Source of the DNA: Planctomycetota bacterium
Lineage (GTDB): Bacteria > Planctomycetota > Phycisphaerae > Sedimentisphaerales > Anaerobacaceae
Reading direction: 5' to 3'
Length of the DNA: 64,000 nt
Assembly (NCBI GenBank): GCA_019456255.1
Contig: VRUG01000015.1
Coordinates: 1-64,000 of the forward strand
Made by a program: the position numbers and the translations under genes. The notes beneath the pieces are model-generated. The model was given only the letters and a program-made list of their open reading frames with translations. It did no database searches and had not been told where the DNA came from. Shown here one piece after another: positions 25,111 to 33,529 of the stretch; position 1 is the stretch's first letter; each line of letters begins with the position of its first letter.

Positions 25111-26487
25111 ATGTCTGAGGAATTGATAATCAGTATCAGCGGCATGCGTGGAATCATCGGCGAGAACCTTACGGCTGAGATTGCTACTGAATATGGCTGC
25201 GGGTTTGGTACATTTCTAAAGGATAAATACGGCGGGGGTGAAAAAGAATTGTCCGTTTGTATTGGGAGGGATTCTCGTCCGAGTGGTGAAATGCTCAGAG
25301 AAGCGGTTACATCGGGTTTGTGCTCTGTCGGTATTGATGTAATAGATTTGGGGATAGTGACAACGCCCGGCGTTGGTATTATGCTTCGAGAGTTGAAATG
25401 CGAGGGCGGGATAGTTATTACGGCGTCTCACAATCCGAGTCAGTACAATGGTATAAAGTTGTTACTCGATAACGGTATTGCTCCGCAGGCAGCGGAGGCA
25501 GAAAAAATTAAAAGCTGTTACTTTGCCAAGGATTTTTCTCTTGTTGATGAGGCGAATTGCGGTCGGTCAACAGTTAATGGGGAGACTAATGATTTTCACA
25601 TTTCCAAAGTGCTGGCGATTATTGACAAGGACCTGATTCGTCAAAAAAGTTTCCATGTAGTTTTGGATAGTGTCAATGGTGCCGGTGGTGTGATTGGTAA
25701 AAAGCTTTTAGCCGAACTTAGTTGCAAAGTAGTTGCGATAAATGATGAGCCGACGGGTGACTTTGCGCATACGCCTGAACCAATTGCGGAAAATTTGACT
25801 GGGTTATGTGAAGTTGTGAAGAAAGAGCGTGCCCATGTTGGTTTTGCTCAGGACCCTGATGCTGACAGGTTGGCGATTGTCGATGAGGCGGGGGTGTTCA
25901 TAGGCGAAGAGTATACCTTGGCTTTGGCGGCGAAATATATATTTAGCAAACAAAGCGGAAGTGCGGCGGTGAATCTTTCGACATCGCGAATGATAGATGA
26001 TATAGCTGCAAAGGCGGGTGGTCGTGTTTATCGCACGGCGGTCGGCGAGGCGAATGTTGCCGGTGCAATGATCGAGCATAATTGCGTTATTGGCGGTGAG
26101 GGTAACGGCGGTGTGATTGATTTGCGTATTGGTCCGATTCGTGATAGTCTTTTAAGTATTGTTCTTGTGCTACAATTGATGGCCGAAACTGGCAAAAGCA
26201 TAAGTGAATTAGTCGGGGAAATCGGCAGCTATTATATGAGAAAAGATAAATTTACTGCTGACAAAGCTATGGCAGAGCAAATAATAGGTGAGGCGAAGAA
26301 AATATTTTCAGATGCGAAGGTTGATACGACGGATGGTTGCCGGTTTGATTTCGAGGGCGGTTGGCTTCATTTGAGAACGAGTAATACCGAGCCTATAATG
26401 AGAATAATTGTTGAAGCAAAAGATGCGGGTATTGCTCAGAAATATTTGGATGCGGTCGCAGGTATCCGCCAGGAAATAGTCGGGTAG
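25111..26487 (+). CDS. Phosphohexomutase (GlmM/phosphomannomutase family)
   Basis: Alpha-D-phosphohexomutase of 458 aa. The phosphoserine loop is TASHNPSQYNG, with the catalytic Ser at 106. The metal loop is DPDADRLAI, the sugar loop is GEGNGGVI, and the phosphate-binding SNTEPIMRIIVEA lies near the C-terminus. Substrate is glucosamine-, mannose- or glucose-phosphate. The GEGNGG sugar loop and overall size fit GlmM-like enzymes but do not prove it. The ATG at 25111 with GAGG 6 bp upstream is preferred over an in-frame TTG at 25108. It is probably cotranscribed with the topoisomerase and the following transporter. Confidence 0.9.
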   Translation: MSEELIISISGMRGIIGENLTAEIATEYGCGFGTFLKDKYGGGEKELSVCIGRDSRPSGEMLREAVTSGLCSVGIDVIDLGIVTTPGVGIMLRELKCEGGIVITASHNPSQYNGIKLLLDNGIAPQAAEAEKIKSCYFAKDFSLVDEANCGRSTVNGETNDFHISKVLAIIDKDLIRQKSFHVVLDSVNGAGGVIGKKLLAELSCKVVAINDEPTGDFAHTPEPIAENLTGLCEVVKKERAHVGFAQDPDADRLAIVDEAGVFIGEEYTLALAAKYIFSKQSGSAAVNLSTSRMIDDIAAKAGGRVYRTAVGEANVAGAMIEHNCVIGGEGNGGVIDLRIGPIRDSLLSIVLVLQLMAETGKSISELVGEIGSYYMRKDKFTADKAMAEQIIGEAKKIFSDAKVDTTDGCRFDFEGGWLHLRTSNTEPIMRIIVEAKDAGIAQKYLDAVAGIRQEIVG

Positions 26488-26491
26488 GAAA

Positions 26492-27388
26492 ATGCAGAAT
26501 CATAAAATCGAAGATTCGAATAAGCAAATAAGGTATGTCACGAATCTTGGCATTGTGGGGAATGTCATTCTTGCGATAGTCAAGGTGGGGGTTGGTTTTT
26601 TGACCGGTTCTATTGCTTTAATTGCTGACGGTATCCATTCGCTGTCAGATATGGCGACGGACGTAGCGGTTCTTCTGGGTGTTCATTATGGTTCTAAGCA
26701 GCCTGACAAGAAGCACCCATACGGTCATGGCCGAATCGAAACTTTCTCAGCAGGATTTATTGCCCTTGTGCTTGTGTTTGGCGGGGCTGGCATGATTTAC
26801 TACGCTGCATTTGACATATCCAGAAGTAAAATAATGGAGCCTCATATAACAATTTTGATAGTGGCGATAGCATCTGTGATTATAAAGGAGATGCTTTACA
26901 AGATAACAAAAAAAGTCGCGATAGAGTCACACAGTTCGGCACTTTATGCCAATGCGTGGCACCATCGCAGTGACTCGTTGAGTTCGATAGTTGTGCTGGT
27001 GGGTTTTACATCGCAAAGATTAGGTTTTGGTTACGGTGACCAAATCGCCGCAGTAGCGGTAGGGTTAATGATTGTCATGGTTGGTATCAGGGTGATGCGG
27101 GAGTGTTTGCGTGAGCTTACTGAAAGCGCGGTAGATTCTGAGACGATCGATGAGATTAAAAATATTATCAAGTCGAACCCTTCAATAGAACAATGGCATA
27201 AACTTCGAACCCGTACGGTTGGTAGAGAAGTTTTTCTGGATTTGCATATTCTTGTGAACCCTGAGTTAACAATAACAGCGGCACACGAGATAGCTGAAAG
27301 TCTGGAAAATACAATGCACGAACATATAACGCGTCCGGTAAATATCACGGTTCACATTGAGCCTAACCTTCCTGAGTTAAGAAAGTGA
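26492..27388 (+). CDS. Cation diffusion facilitator (CDF) metal transporter
   Basis: Inner-membrane divalent metal/proton antiporter, 298 aa. TM2 contains ADGIHSLSDMATD and TM5 HHRSDSLSS, the paired His/Asp metal site of the FieF/CzcD type. HPYGHGRIETFSA follows TM2. The cytoplasmic C-terminal domain (about 205-298) has the HKLRTRTVGREVFLDLHI pattern. The substrate is probably Zn, Fe or Mn. It starts 4 bp after the phosphohexomutase stop. Its 3' end overlaps the convergent LigD-type gene by 12 bp. Confidence 0.9.
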   Translation: MQNHKIEDSNKQIRYVTNLGIVGNVILAIVKVGVGFLTGSIALIADGIHSLSDMATDVAVLLGVHYGSKQPDKKHPYGHGRIETFSAGFIALVLVFGGAGMIYYAAFDISRSKIMEPHITILIVAIASVIIKEMLYKITKKVAIESHSSALYANAWHHRSDSLSSIVVLVGFTSQRLGFGYGDQIAAVAVGLMIVMVGIRVMRECLRELTESAVDSETIDEIKNIIKSNPSIEQWHKLRTRTVGREVFLDLHILVNPELTITAAHEIAESLENTMHEHITRPVNITVHIEPNLPELRK

Positions 27389-27736
27389 AAGCTGCCAGTT
27401 GTCACCTTCAGTAAGTGTCAAGGTGAATTCACCTTTTAGGATTTGCCCATCGAATAAAATCTGCCATCTATTTTTGGTTTTAGTTAATGTCTGGTATGTA
27501 CCTTTGTCAGCTATTTCGACAGTTCCTGTGCCCTGGTTTACTGTTCCCTGATATGTCAGGAATTTAAGGGGGTGGTCGGAAATTTTTTCAGCTAAGGATA
27601 ATTGGTCCGCAATTTTTTCTGGCGGCAGTTCGAGACGAAATGTTTGGAGGGCATTTTCGACATGGAGCATGAGGTCCCAATGCGTATGGTCGGTGGAAAA
27701 GTGTTTTTGTATTACAAATTTTTTAATATCCGGCAT
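27377..27736 (-). CDS. Stand-alone LigD-type 3'-phosphoesterase domain protein
   Basis: A 119-aa protein matching the phosphoesterase domain of DNA ligase D. FVIQKHFSTDHTHWDLMLHVE (about residues 7-27) holds the metal-binding His/His/Asp set, and SDHPLKFLTYQGTV (about 52-65) the next His. GTGTVEIADKGTY follows. In LigD this domain trims 3' ends during non-homologous end joining. Free-standing forms occur in bacteria and archaea. No Ku, ligase or polymerase domain is nearby. It overlaps the 3' end of the GH105-like gene upstream by 14 bp, suggesting translational coupling. Confidence 0.8.
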   Translation of the reverse strand: MPDIKKFVIQKHFSTDHTHWDLMLHVENALQTFRLELPPEKIADQLSLAEKISDHPLKFLTYQGTVNQGTGTVEIADKGTYQTLTKTKNRWQILFDGQILKGEFTLTLTEGDNWQLSLS

Positions 27737-28793
27737 TTTTTGCAGCAGCTTCCATTAAAAGAAAGAACGCCTGTCCCTCGGTTGCAACTCCCGGTGCGTT
27801 GAAGTTGGGTGCACCGCAAACGTCGCGGACGAGTCCGAATTTGTCGACCTTTTTATTTGCGGCTTTTCTCATTTTCTGGGCGTATTTGATATATTTTTTG
27901 TCGAGCCAGCCGGCCTGAACGGAGCTGTATATCGAATAAGCAAGCATCTGTGCGAGGTTAGTTTCGACAAAGGTGTCTGGTTTATCGATGACATTGTGGA
28001 AAAGGCCATCGTCTCGCTGATGGGCAAGGCAGCCGTCAATGCCTTCTTTTAAATATTGGATAAGTCGTTTTTTCTCCTCGGTCATATCATCGGGCAACGC
28101 TTTTATTACGCGTGTTATTCCGGCGGCGGTCCAACCATTTCCAACACCCCAGAAATCCTTGCGCTGGAATTTATTTTTAGTGACGTCCCAGATGTGTGAG
28201 TAGAGTTTTTTTTGCGGGTCCCAAAGAAGTTTCCTAAAGCCTTCGATTTGTTTTACAGCTTCTTTAGGATGACCAGCAACCGCTAAAAAAGGCGGGGCCA
28301 TATACATTGAGTCAATCCAGACCTGCTGTTTGCTTGTCATGTGATGTAAGGTGCCGTCTTTTGTTTTTGGGGCCTTATGCAAAAGATAATCGAGCATTTT
28401 GTCGGCAGCTTTTTTTAGGTTCGCGTCGGCAGTAACTTTTGCGGCATATAGGAGAGCTTCGCCGCTGGCAGCTGGGTCGGTGACACCATCATTGTACCCA
28501 ATCACTGCTAACCTACCGCCTGAGGCCTGTCTTAGGACAGCTTCTTTTGCCATTTGAATTACGAGGTCTGTTTCTCCCATTTCGAGCAGGGCTTGTGCGG
28601 CGACACCCTGTTCCCATGAATATCTTTGCATCGCAAGCATTGCGTTTTTGACTTTTTCAATTTTATCGTTTCTGTTAGTGGCAGTACCTCCGGTGCATGA
28701 TATTTGCCCTTTTTGTTCGAGGTTAGCAGTACATGAGGTCAGGGAAATTGTCATTATAAGGGCAAAGACCATAGAGAAAATAACATTTTTCAT
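27723..28793 (-). CDS. GH105-like unsaturated glycoside hydrolase, lipoprotein
   Basis: Predicted exported lipoprotein, 356 aa, with signal MKNVIFSMVFALIMTISLTSC (lipobox Cys at 21). The rest is an (alpha/alpha)6-barrel of the GH88/GH105 kind. MQRYSWEQGVAAQALLEMG opens it, QVWIDSMYMAPPFLA carries the catalytic Asp, and WGVGNGWTAAGI and FVETNLAQMLAYSI follow. Family members remove the unsaturated uronic acid left by pectate, rhamnogalacturonan or ulvan lyases. GAAAGGATG precedes the ATG. It is transcribed divergently from the deacetylase gene. Confidence 0.85.
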   Translation of the reverse strand: MKNVIFSMVFALIMTISLTSCTANLEQKGQISCTGGTATNRNDKIEKVKNAMLAMQRYSWEQGVAAQALLEMGETDLVIQMAKEAVLRQASGGRLAVIGYNDGVTDPAASGEALLYAAKVTADANLKKAADKMLDYLLHKAPKTKDGTLHHMTSKQQVWIDSMYMAPPFLAVAGHPKEAVKQIEGFRKLLWDPQKKLYSHIWDVTKNKFQRKDFWGVGNGWTAAGITRVIKALPDDMTEEKKRLIQYLKEGIDGCLAHQRDDGLFHNVIDKPDTFVETNLAQMLAYSIYSSVQAGWLDKKYIKYAQKMRKAANKKVDKFGLVRDVCGAPNFNAPGVATEGQAFFLLMEAAAKNAGY

Positions 28794-28812
28794 AAAACAT
28801 CCTTTCGCATTG

Positions 28813-28841
28813 TTGACATTAGGCTCATTTCAAATTATACA
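28813..28841 (+). promoter_or_regulatory. Promoter of the AcuC-like gene
   Basis: A perfect TTGACA (28813-28818), a 17-bp spacer and TATACA (28836-28841), 53 bp before the deacetylase ATG. It overlaps a divergent promoter on the other strand. Confidence 0.55.
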
Positions 28842-28861
28842 ATAGTAAAGAAAGTATTCAA
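28834..28861 (-). promoter_or_regulatory. Divergent promoter of the GH105-like gene
   Basis: Read on the minus strand: TTGAAT (28861-28856), a 16-bp spacer and a perfect TATAAT (28839-28834), 40 bp before the GH105-like ATG. Its -10 overlaps the -10 of the plus-strand promoter, so RNA polymerase cannot occupy both at once. Confidence 0.55.
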
Positions 28862-28894
28862 CTGTTTAAAGTTTTGTAGTTACAAGGATTTGGC

Positions 28895-29995
28895 ATGGGT
28901 AAAGCAGCGTTTATATATTCACCGGCATTTGATAAATTACAGTATCCGGCAGACTGTCCGTTTAATGTGAGCAGGGCGGGGAAAGTGCGAGAGCTTGTCG
29001 AATCTAAGGGCCTTCTTGTTGGTAAGAATATCATTGAGGTTTCGGCAGAGGCGGCAGAGCGTGTTACGCTTAAGAAGTTTCATTCAGCTAAGTATTTAAA
29101 AGTTTTACGGGAATCATCGGCAGGCAGATTTAACCCTGATGCATATCACATGGGAATCGGGACGCCTGATTGTCCAGCATTTAGGGACATGTATGCTTAC
29201 AGTGTTTTGGCATGCGGAGCAACGATAGCAGGTGCAGAGATGATACTTTCAGGTGAAGCGGATTATGTATTTAATCCATCGGGCGGGCTTCATCATTGCG
29301 GGCCTGAACTTGCGAGCGGATTTTGTTATATGAATGACGTTGCTATAGGCTGTACGCTTTTGGCAGAGGCGGGCAAAAAAGTTTTGTATCTCGATGTCGA
29401 TGTTCATCATGGTGACGGTGTCGCCAACGCGTTTTATGACAGGAAAGATGTGATGACTATATCACTTCACGAAAGCGGCAGGACGTTGTTTCCGGGGACC
29501 GGCTTTGCTAAAGATATCGGCACGGGCGAAGGTAAAGGTTACTGCGTCAATGTTCCGCTGGCGGTGGGCACTTATGACCAGACGTATATGAATGTATTTG
29601 CTGAGATAGTTTTGCCTTTGATAAAGGTTTATAACCCTGATGTGTTCGTATTTGATTTTGGCGCAGATGCACTTGCGGGTGACCCGCTTGCTCATTTGCG
29701 ATTAACAAATAACACATACGCAGACATCATCAAACTTTTGCTGACCTTTGATAAGCCTATACTGATGACGGGCGGCGGGGGATATAATATCGAAAATACG
29801 GTTCGTGCATGGGCTCTTGGGTGGAATGTTTTGTGCTCAGCGGTTGAGGACAACTTAGAAATTGATACTTGTCAGGATGAGTGGCGAGATAAGGACCCAG
29901 CAATAGGCGAACAGCATAGTGAGATGGTAGAGCCTGCAATAGAGGTGGTGATTGATTCAGTTAAGAAGAATATTTTTCATTACCACGGTTTATAA
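28895..29995 (+). CDS. AcuC-like histone-deacetylase family protein
   Basis: Zinc-dependent deacetylase of the class I HDAC/AcuC type, 366 aa. The active site is complete: HH at 133-134 (GGLHHC), zinc ligands D169 and H171 in YLDVDVHHGDG, D258 in FDFGADALAGDPLA, and the transition-state Tyr 297 in GGGGY. In Bacillus subtilis AcuC deacetylates acetyl-CoA synthetase. Here an acs gene lies 1.4 kb away across a transporter, making that the most likely substrate by inference. A protein-acetyltransferase partner is not seen. It is convergent with the transporter gene, with 11 bp between stops. Confidence 0.9.
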   Translation: MGKAAFIYSPAFDKLQYPADCPFNVSRAGKVRELVESKGLLVGKNIIEVSAEAAERVTLKKFHSAKYLKVLRESSAGRFNPDAYHMGIGTPDCPAFRDMYAYSVLACGATIAGAEMILSGEADYVFNPSGGLHHCGPELASGFCYMNDVAIGCTLLAEAGKKVLYLDVDVHHGDGVANAFYDRKDVMTISLHESGRTLFPGTGFAKDIGTGEGKGYCVNVPLAVGTYDQTYMNVFAEIVLPLIKVYNPDVFVFDFGADALAGDPLAHLRLTNNTYADIIKLLLTFDKPILMTGGGGYNIENTVRAWALGWNVLCSAVEDNLEIDTCQDEWRDKDPAIGEQHSEMVEPAIEVVIDSVKKNIFHYHGL

Positions 29996-30006
29996 CGGCG
30001 GGTGAA

Positions 30007-31350
30007 TCAATCTTCGGACACTTCAATATGGTGGTGTGGGGGTTTAATAAATAACGACATCAAAGCCGCTAAAATCAGCAGCGCCGAAGCGCTGAAATAT
30101 GCAATGTTGAAAGTCTGATATTTGTCGTACATATCCCCTGCTAATTTTGCGAGCATAAACCCGCCGACTCCCCAGGAAGTAAATACGAGGCCATAATTGG
30201 TGCCGAAGTTTTTCAGGCCATAATAGTCCTTTGTGATTGACGGGAAAAGTGCCAGGTTTGCACCATAGTTGGCCCCTATCAGGGCAGAGATGATAGCTAA
30301 TACCACCATGTTGGCCAGAATATTATACTGTAATTCTCCTGTCGCGGTTTCAACCGCTTTTGCCTGTGAAATCAAGATGATCAAAACGGCTTGAAGTACG
30401 AAGCAAATGAACATGGTGGGTTTTCGTCCAATTTTGTCACTAAGCATACCTGCTAAGATTCTTCCGCCTCCATTGCCAACAGCTAGAACCGCAACAAGTA
30501 TGAAGCCGAGTTTGATACCGGCTTGAATTGAGGCGATAGCGGCAAGTTTTGAGATTATCATGAGTCCTGCACCTGCGCCGCAGGCATACATAAACCAGAG
30601 CATATAAAATTGAACGGTTTTCAGCATTTCGCCCGGTGTGTAATTTTCTTTTTTCTCAAGTATTACTTCTTTTCCTTCGGCGAGAGCTTTTTCTTTTTGC
30701 ATGGCTTCTCTTTTTATTCGGCCGATGTCACCATATTCTTTTATCCACTGGAGGACCTTATGCGGAGCTTTTAAGAATTGCGCCAGAGTTACGACGACGA
30801 TTAGGAAGCCGATTCCGAGAACTTTCATCATTATCTGCAGGCCATAGGTGACGGTTAGCCACTTAGCCAATGGCGCGGCATATACAGAGGCCAGTCCGAA
30901 CCCTGAAACAACGATTCCAGCTATAAGGCCTGTTTTTTCAGGAGGGAACCATTTTACGGCGGGAGGTGTGGCAGAGGCATATCCAAATCCGATGCCGGCA
31001 CCGGCTAAGACGCCGAAACCAATCATGTAGATAAATGGTGTAGTGGTGGTGCTTGCCACGAGGAATCCTATACCGACTAAGATACCGCCTATAGTGGCGA
31101 CGATTCGCGGGCCTATTTTGTCCTGCATTCTGCCAGCGGGAACCATGACAAGGGCAAATACCAAACATGCAACGGCGTACGGTAGTGATTTGTCACTTTC
31201 GCTCCAACCCCAATCGGCGGGGATGCCTTTACTTATAACGCTCCAAGTGTAAAGGATGCCCAGTGCAAGGTTGATACCCATTCCTGAAAACGCGACTCTC
31301 CAGCCATGATTTTTAATTAGTTCGCCCGAATCGGCGGTAACCTGGTTCAT
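30007..31350 (-). CDS. MFS transporter, oxalate/formate antiporter (OFA) type
   Basis: Twelve-helix major facilitator protein, 447 aa. NLALGILYTWSV in TM1, GRMQDKIGPRIVATIGG between TM2 and TM3, PPAVKWFPPEKTGLIAGIVVSGFG and GMLSDKIGRKPTMFICF between TM8 and TM9 are OFA-family features. A charged cytoplasmic loop (about 200-240) separates the halves. OFA members carry oxalate, formate, lactate, pyruvate or acetate. Its position directly downstream of acs points to a small carboxylate. AAGGAT precedes the ATG. 84 bp separates it from acs. Confidence 0.88.
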   Translation of the reverse strand: MNQVTADSGELIKNHGWRVAFSGMGINLALGILYTWSVISKGIPADWGWSESDKSLPYAVACLVFALVMVPAGRMQDKIGPRIVATIGGILVGIGFLVASTTTTPFIYMIGFGVLAGAGIGFGYASATPPAVKWFPPEKTGLIAGIVVSGFGLASVYAAPLAKWLTVTYGLQIMMKVLGIGFLIVVVTLAQFLKAPHKVLQWIKEYGDIGRIKREAMQKEKALAEGKEVILEKKENYTPGEMLKTVQFYMLWFMYACGAGAGLMIISKLAAIASIQAGIKLGFILVAVLAVGNGGGRILAGMLSDKIGRKPTMFICFVLQAVLIILISQAKAVETATGELQYNILANMVVLAIISALIGANYGANLALFPSITKDYYGLKNFGTNYGLVFTSWGVGGFMLAKLAGDMYDKYQTFNIAYFSASALLILAALMSLFIKPPHHHIEVSED

Positions 31351-31434
31351 AAAATAATCCTTGTTTAGAAATTGTTAAAAAATGCGGACGTATAGAGTTT
31401 CTACACGCCCGCTTGTAAATTTTAATTCAAATTA

Positions 31435-33417
31435 TTAGCCTCGGTTTTTAATTAAACTTTCGACAACGCTTGGGTCAGCGAGTGTTGAGATGTCACCGAG
31501 GTTGTCGGTATTTTTCTCAGCGATTTTGCGAAGTATTCGCCTCATGATCTTTCCTGACCTTGTTTTCGGCAGGGCTGGGGCAAACTGAATCGCTTCGGGT
31601 GTCGCGATAGGTCCTATCTCTTTTCTAACGTGCCCAATAAGTTCCTTCTTTAGTTCGTCAGATTCTTCGATACCATTTACGAGAGTGACAAAGGCATATA
31701 GTCCCTGTCCCTTAATTTCGTGCGGTACCGGAGTGACAGCGGCTTCTGCAACTTTGTCGTGACTAACCAGCGCGCTTTCGACTTCGGCGGTTCCGATTCG
31801 ATGTCCAGAGACGTTAACGACATCATCAATTCTACCCATTAGCCAATAATCGCCGTCATTGTCGATTCTACAGCCATCACCTGCGAAGTAAATGTCATCG
31901 TACATAGTGAAATATGTTTCGACGAATCTGTCGTGGTCGCCCCACATAGTTCTCATCATTCCGGGCCAAGGTTTTCTGATGCAGAGTTTTCCGCCTTCAT
32001 TAACGTCGCATTCTGAGCCGTCATCACGAAGAATGACAGTGTCAACGCCAAAGAAAGGTTTGGAAGCGCTGCCTGGTTTTAGAGTATGGGCGCCGGGCAT
32101 CGGAGTAATCATGAAGCCTCCTGTTTCTGTCTGCCACCATGTATCGACAATCGGGCACTTGTTTCTTCCGATTTTTTCGTAATACCACATCCATGCTTCG
32201 GGATTAATAGGTTCACCGACAGAGCCGAGTATTCTCATGGTATCGAGTTTATACTTTGCAGGCCATTCGTCGCCGTGACGCATCAAAGCTCTAATTGCTG
32301 TAGGTGCGGTATAGAAGACGGTGACGCCGAACTTGTCGCAGATTTGCCAGAAACGGCCTGCATCGGGATATGTGGGGACGCCTTCAAACATAAGAGAGGT
32401 TGCGCCATTTGCCAGCGGGCCGTAGACGATATAGCTGTGTCCTGTGACCCAACCGATGTCAGCTGTGCACCAGTAAACATCGTCATCATGAATATTAAAG
32501 ATAAGTTTGTGGGTAAGCGTGGTATGCATGAGGTATCCGCCTGTGGTATGCACAACGCCTTTGGGCTTGCCAGTCGAGCCTGAGGTGTAGAGGATAAAGA
32601 GGATGTCCTCTGCGTTCATGTGTTCCGGTTCGCATTGGTCGCTCGCATCAGCCATAACATCGTGATACCAAAAATCTCTGCCGTCTTTCATATCGCATGG
32701 TTCACTGTTTACTTTTACAACGATGACACTTTCAATCGTCGGGGTGTTTTCGAGTGCTGCGTCGGCAATGTCTTTTAGTCTGATGTGTTTTCCGGCACGG
32801 ATTGAAACATTAGAAGTAATAAGCATTTTGCAATCGGAATCGACAACTCTGCCTTGAATGGCATCAGAACTGAACCCGCCGAAAATAATCGAATGAATTG
32901 CGCCAATTCGTGTACATGAGAGCATGACAATAGCAAGTTCAGGGACCATCGGCATGTAAATCGCTACGCGGTCACCTTTTTTAATTCCTTTTGATTTTAG
33001 AACGTTTGCGAATTTGCAAACTTCCTTGTGCAGTTCTTCATAGGTGAATTTTTTGACATCGTCTTCGGCTTCACCCTGCCAGAGGATAGCGGTTTTTTTT
33101 GCAGTTGGAGTTCCGAGGTGTCTATCGAGACAGTTGTATGAGACGTTCAATTCGCCATCAGCAAACCATGTATGCTCGATTTTTTTTGCCTTCGTGTCCC
33201 AGTTGTATTCGAGAGATTTTGTAGGTTCCTTGAACCATGAAAGCGATTTTGCCTGTTCAAGCCAGAAGGTGTCCGGGTCCTTTATGGATTGCTCCCACAT
33301 TTTCTGATATTGCTCATCGCTTGAAATATGGGCATTTTTTTGCATTTCCGCTGAGGGCGGGAAAGTCCTGTTTTCAGTCATAAGAGACTGCATGCTTTTT
33401 TTCACTTCATCTGCCAT
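31435..33417 (-). CDS. acs: Acetyl-CoA synthetase (AMP-forming)
   Basis: Converts acetate, ATP and CoA to acetyl-CoA via acetyl-AMP, 660 aa, the normal Acs length. The P-loop-like A3 motif YTSGSTGKPKGVVHT, VDTWWQTETGGFMI, YFAGDGCRIDNDGDYWLMGRIDDV and the C-terminal PKTRSGKIMRR are all present. K623 of SGKIMRR is the lysine that is reversibly acetylated in characterised Acs enzymes. AAAGGAGAG precedes the ATG. The porin gene lies 113 bp upstream on the same strand and the OFA transporter downstream. Confidence 0.96.
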   Translation of the reverse strand: MADEVKKSMQSLMTENRTFPPSAEMQKNAHISSDEQYQKMWEQSIKDPDTFWLEQAKSLSWFKEPTKSLEYNWDTKAKKIEHTWFADGELNVSYNCLDRHLGTPTAKKTAILWQGEAEDDVKKFTYEELHKEVCKFANVLKSKGIKKGDRVAIYMPMVPELAIVMLSCTRIGAIHSIIFGGFSSDAIQGRVVDSDCKMLITSNVSIRAGKHIRLKDIADAALENTPTIESVIVVKVNSEPCDMKDGRDFWYHDVMADASDQCEPEHMNAEDILFILYTSGSTGKPKGVVHTTGGYLMHTTLTHKLIFNIHDDDVYWCTADIGWVTGHSYIVYGPLANGATSLMFEGVPTYPDAGRFWQICDKFGVTVFYTAPTAIRALMRHGDEWPAKYKLDTMRILGSVGEPINPEAWMWYYEKIGRNKCPIVDTWWQTETGGFMITPMPGAHTLKPGSASKPFFGVDTVILRDDGSECDVNEGGKLCIRKPWPGMMRTMWGDHDRFVETYFTMYDDIYFAGDGCRIDNDGDYWLMGRIDDVVNVSGHRIGTAEVESALVSHDKVAEAAVTPVPHEIKGQGLYAFVTLVNGIEESDELKKELIGHVRKEIGPIATPEAIQFAPALPKTRSGKIMRRILRKIAEKNTDNLGDISTLADPSVVESLIKNRG

Positions 33418-33529
33418 AATGCTCTCCTTTTGTGTATTAGGTAAAATTGCTATATCTAATTTATTGCGACCATCTTTAGAAGCAAAAATTAAACGAGTAT
33501 TCCGTAATTGTCAACTGCTAATTTCCAAG

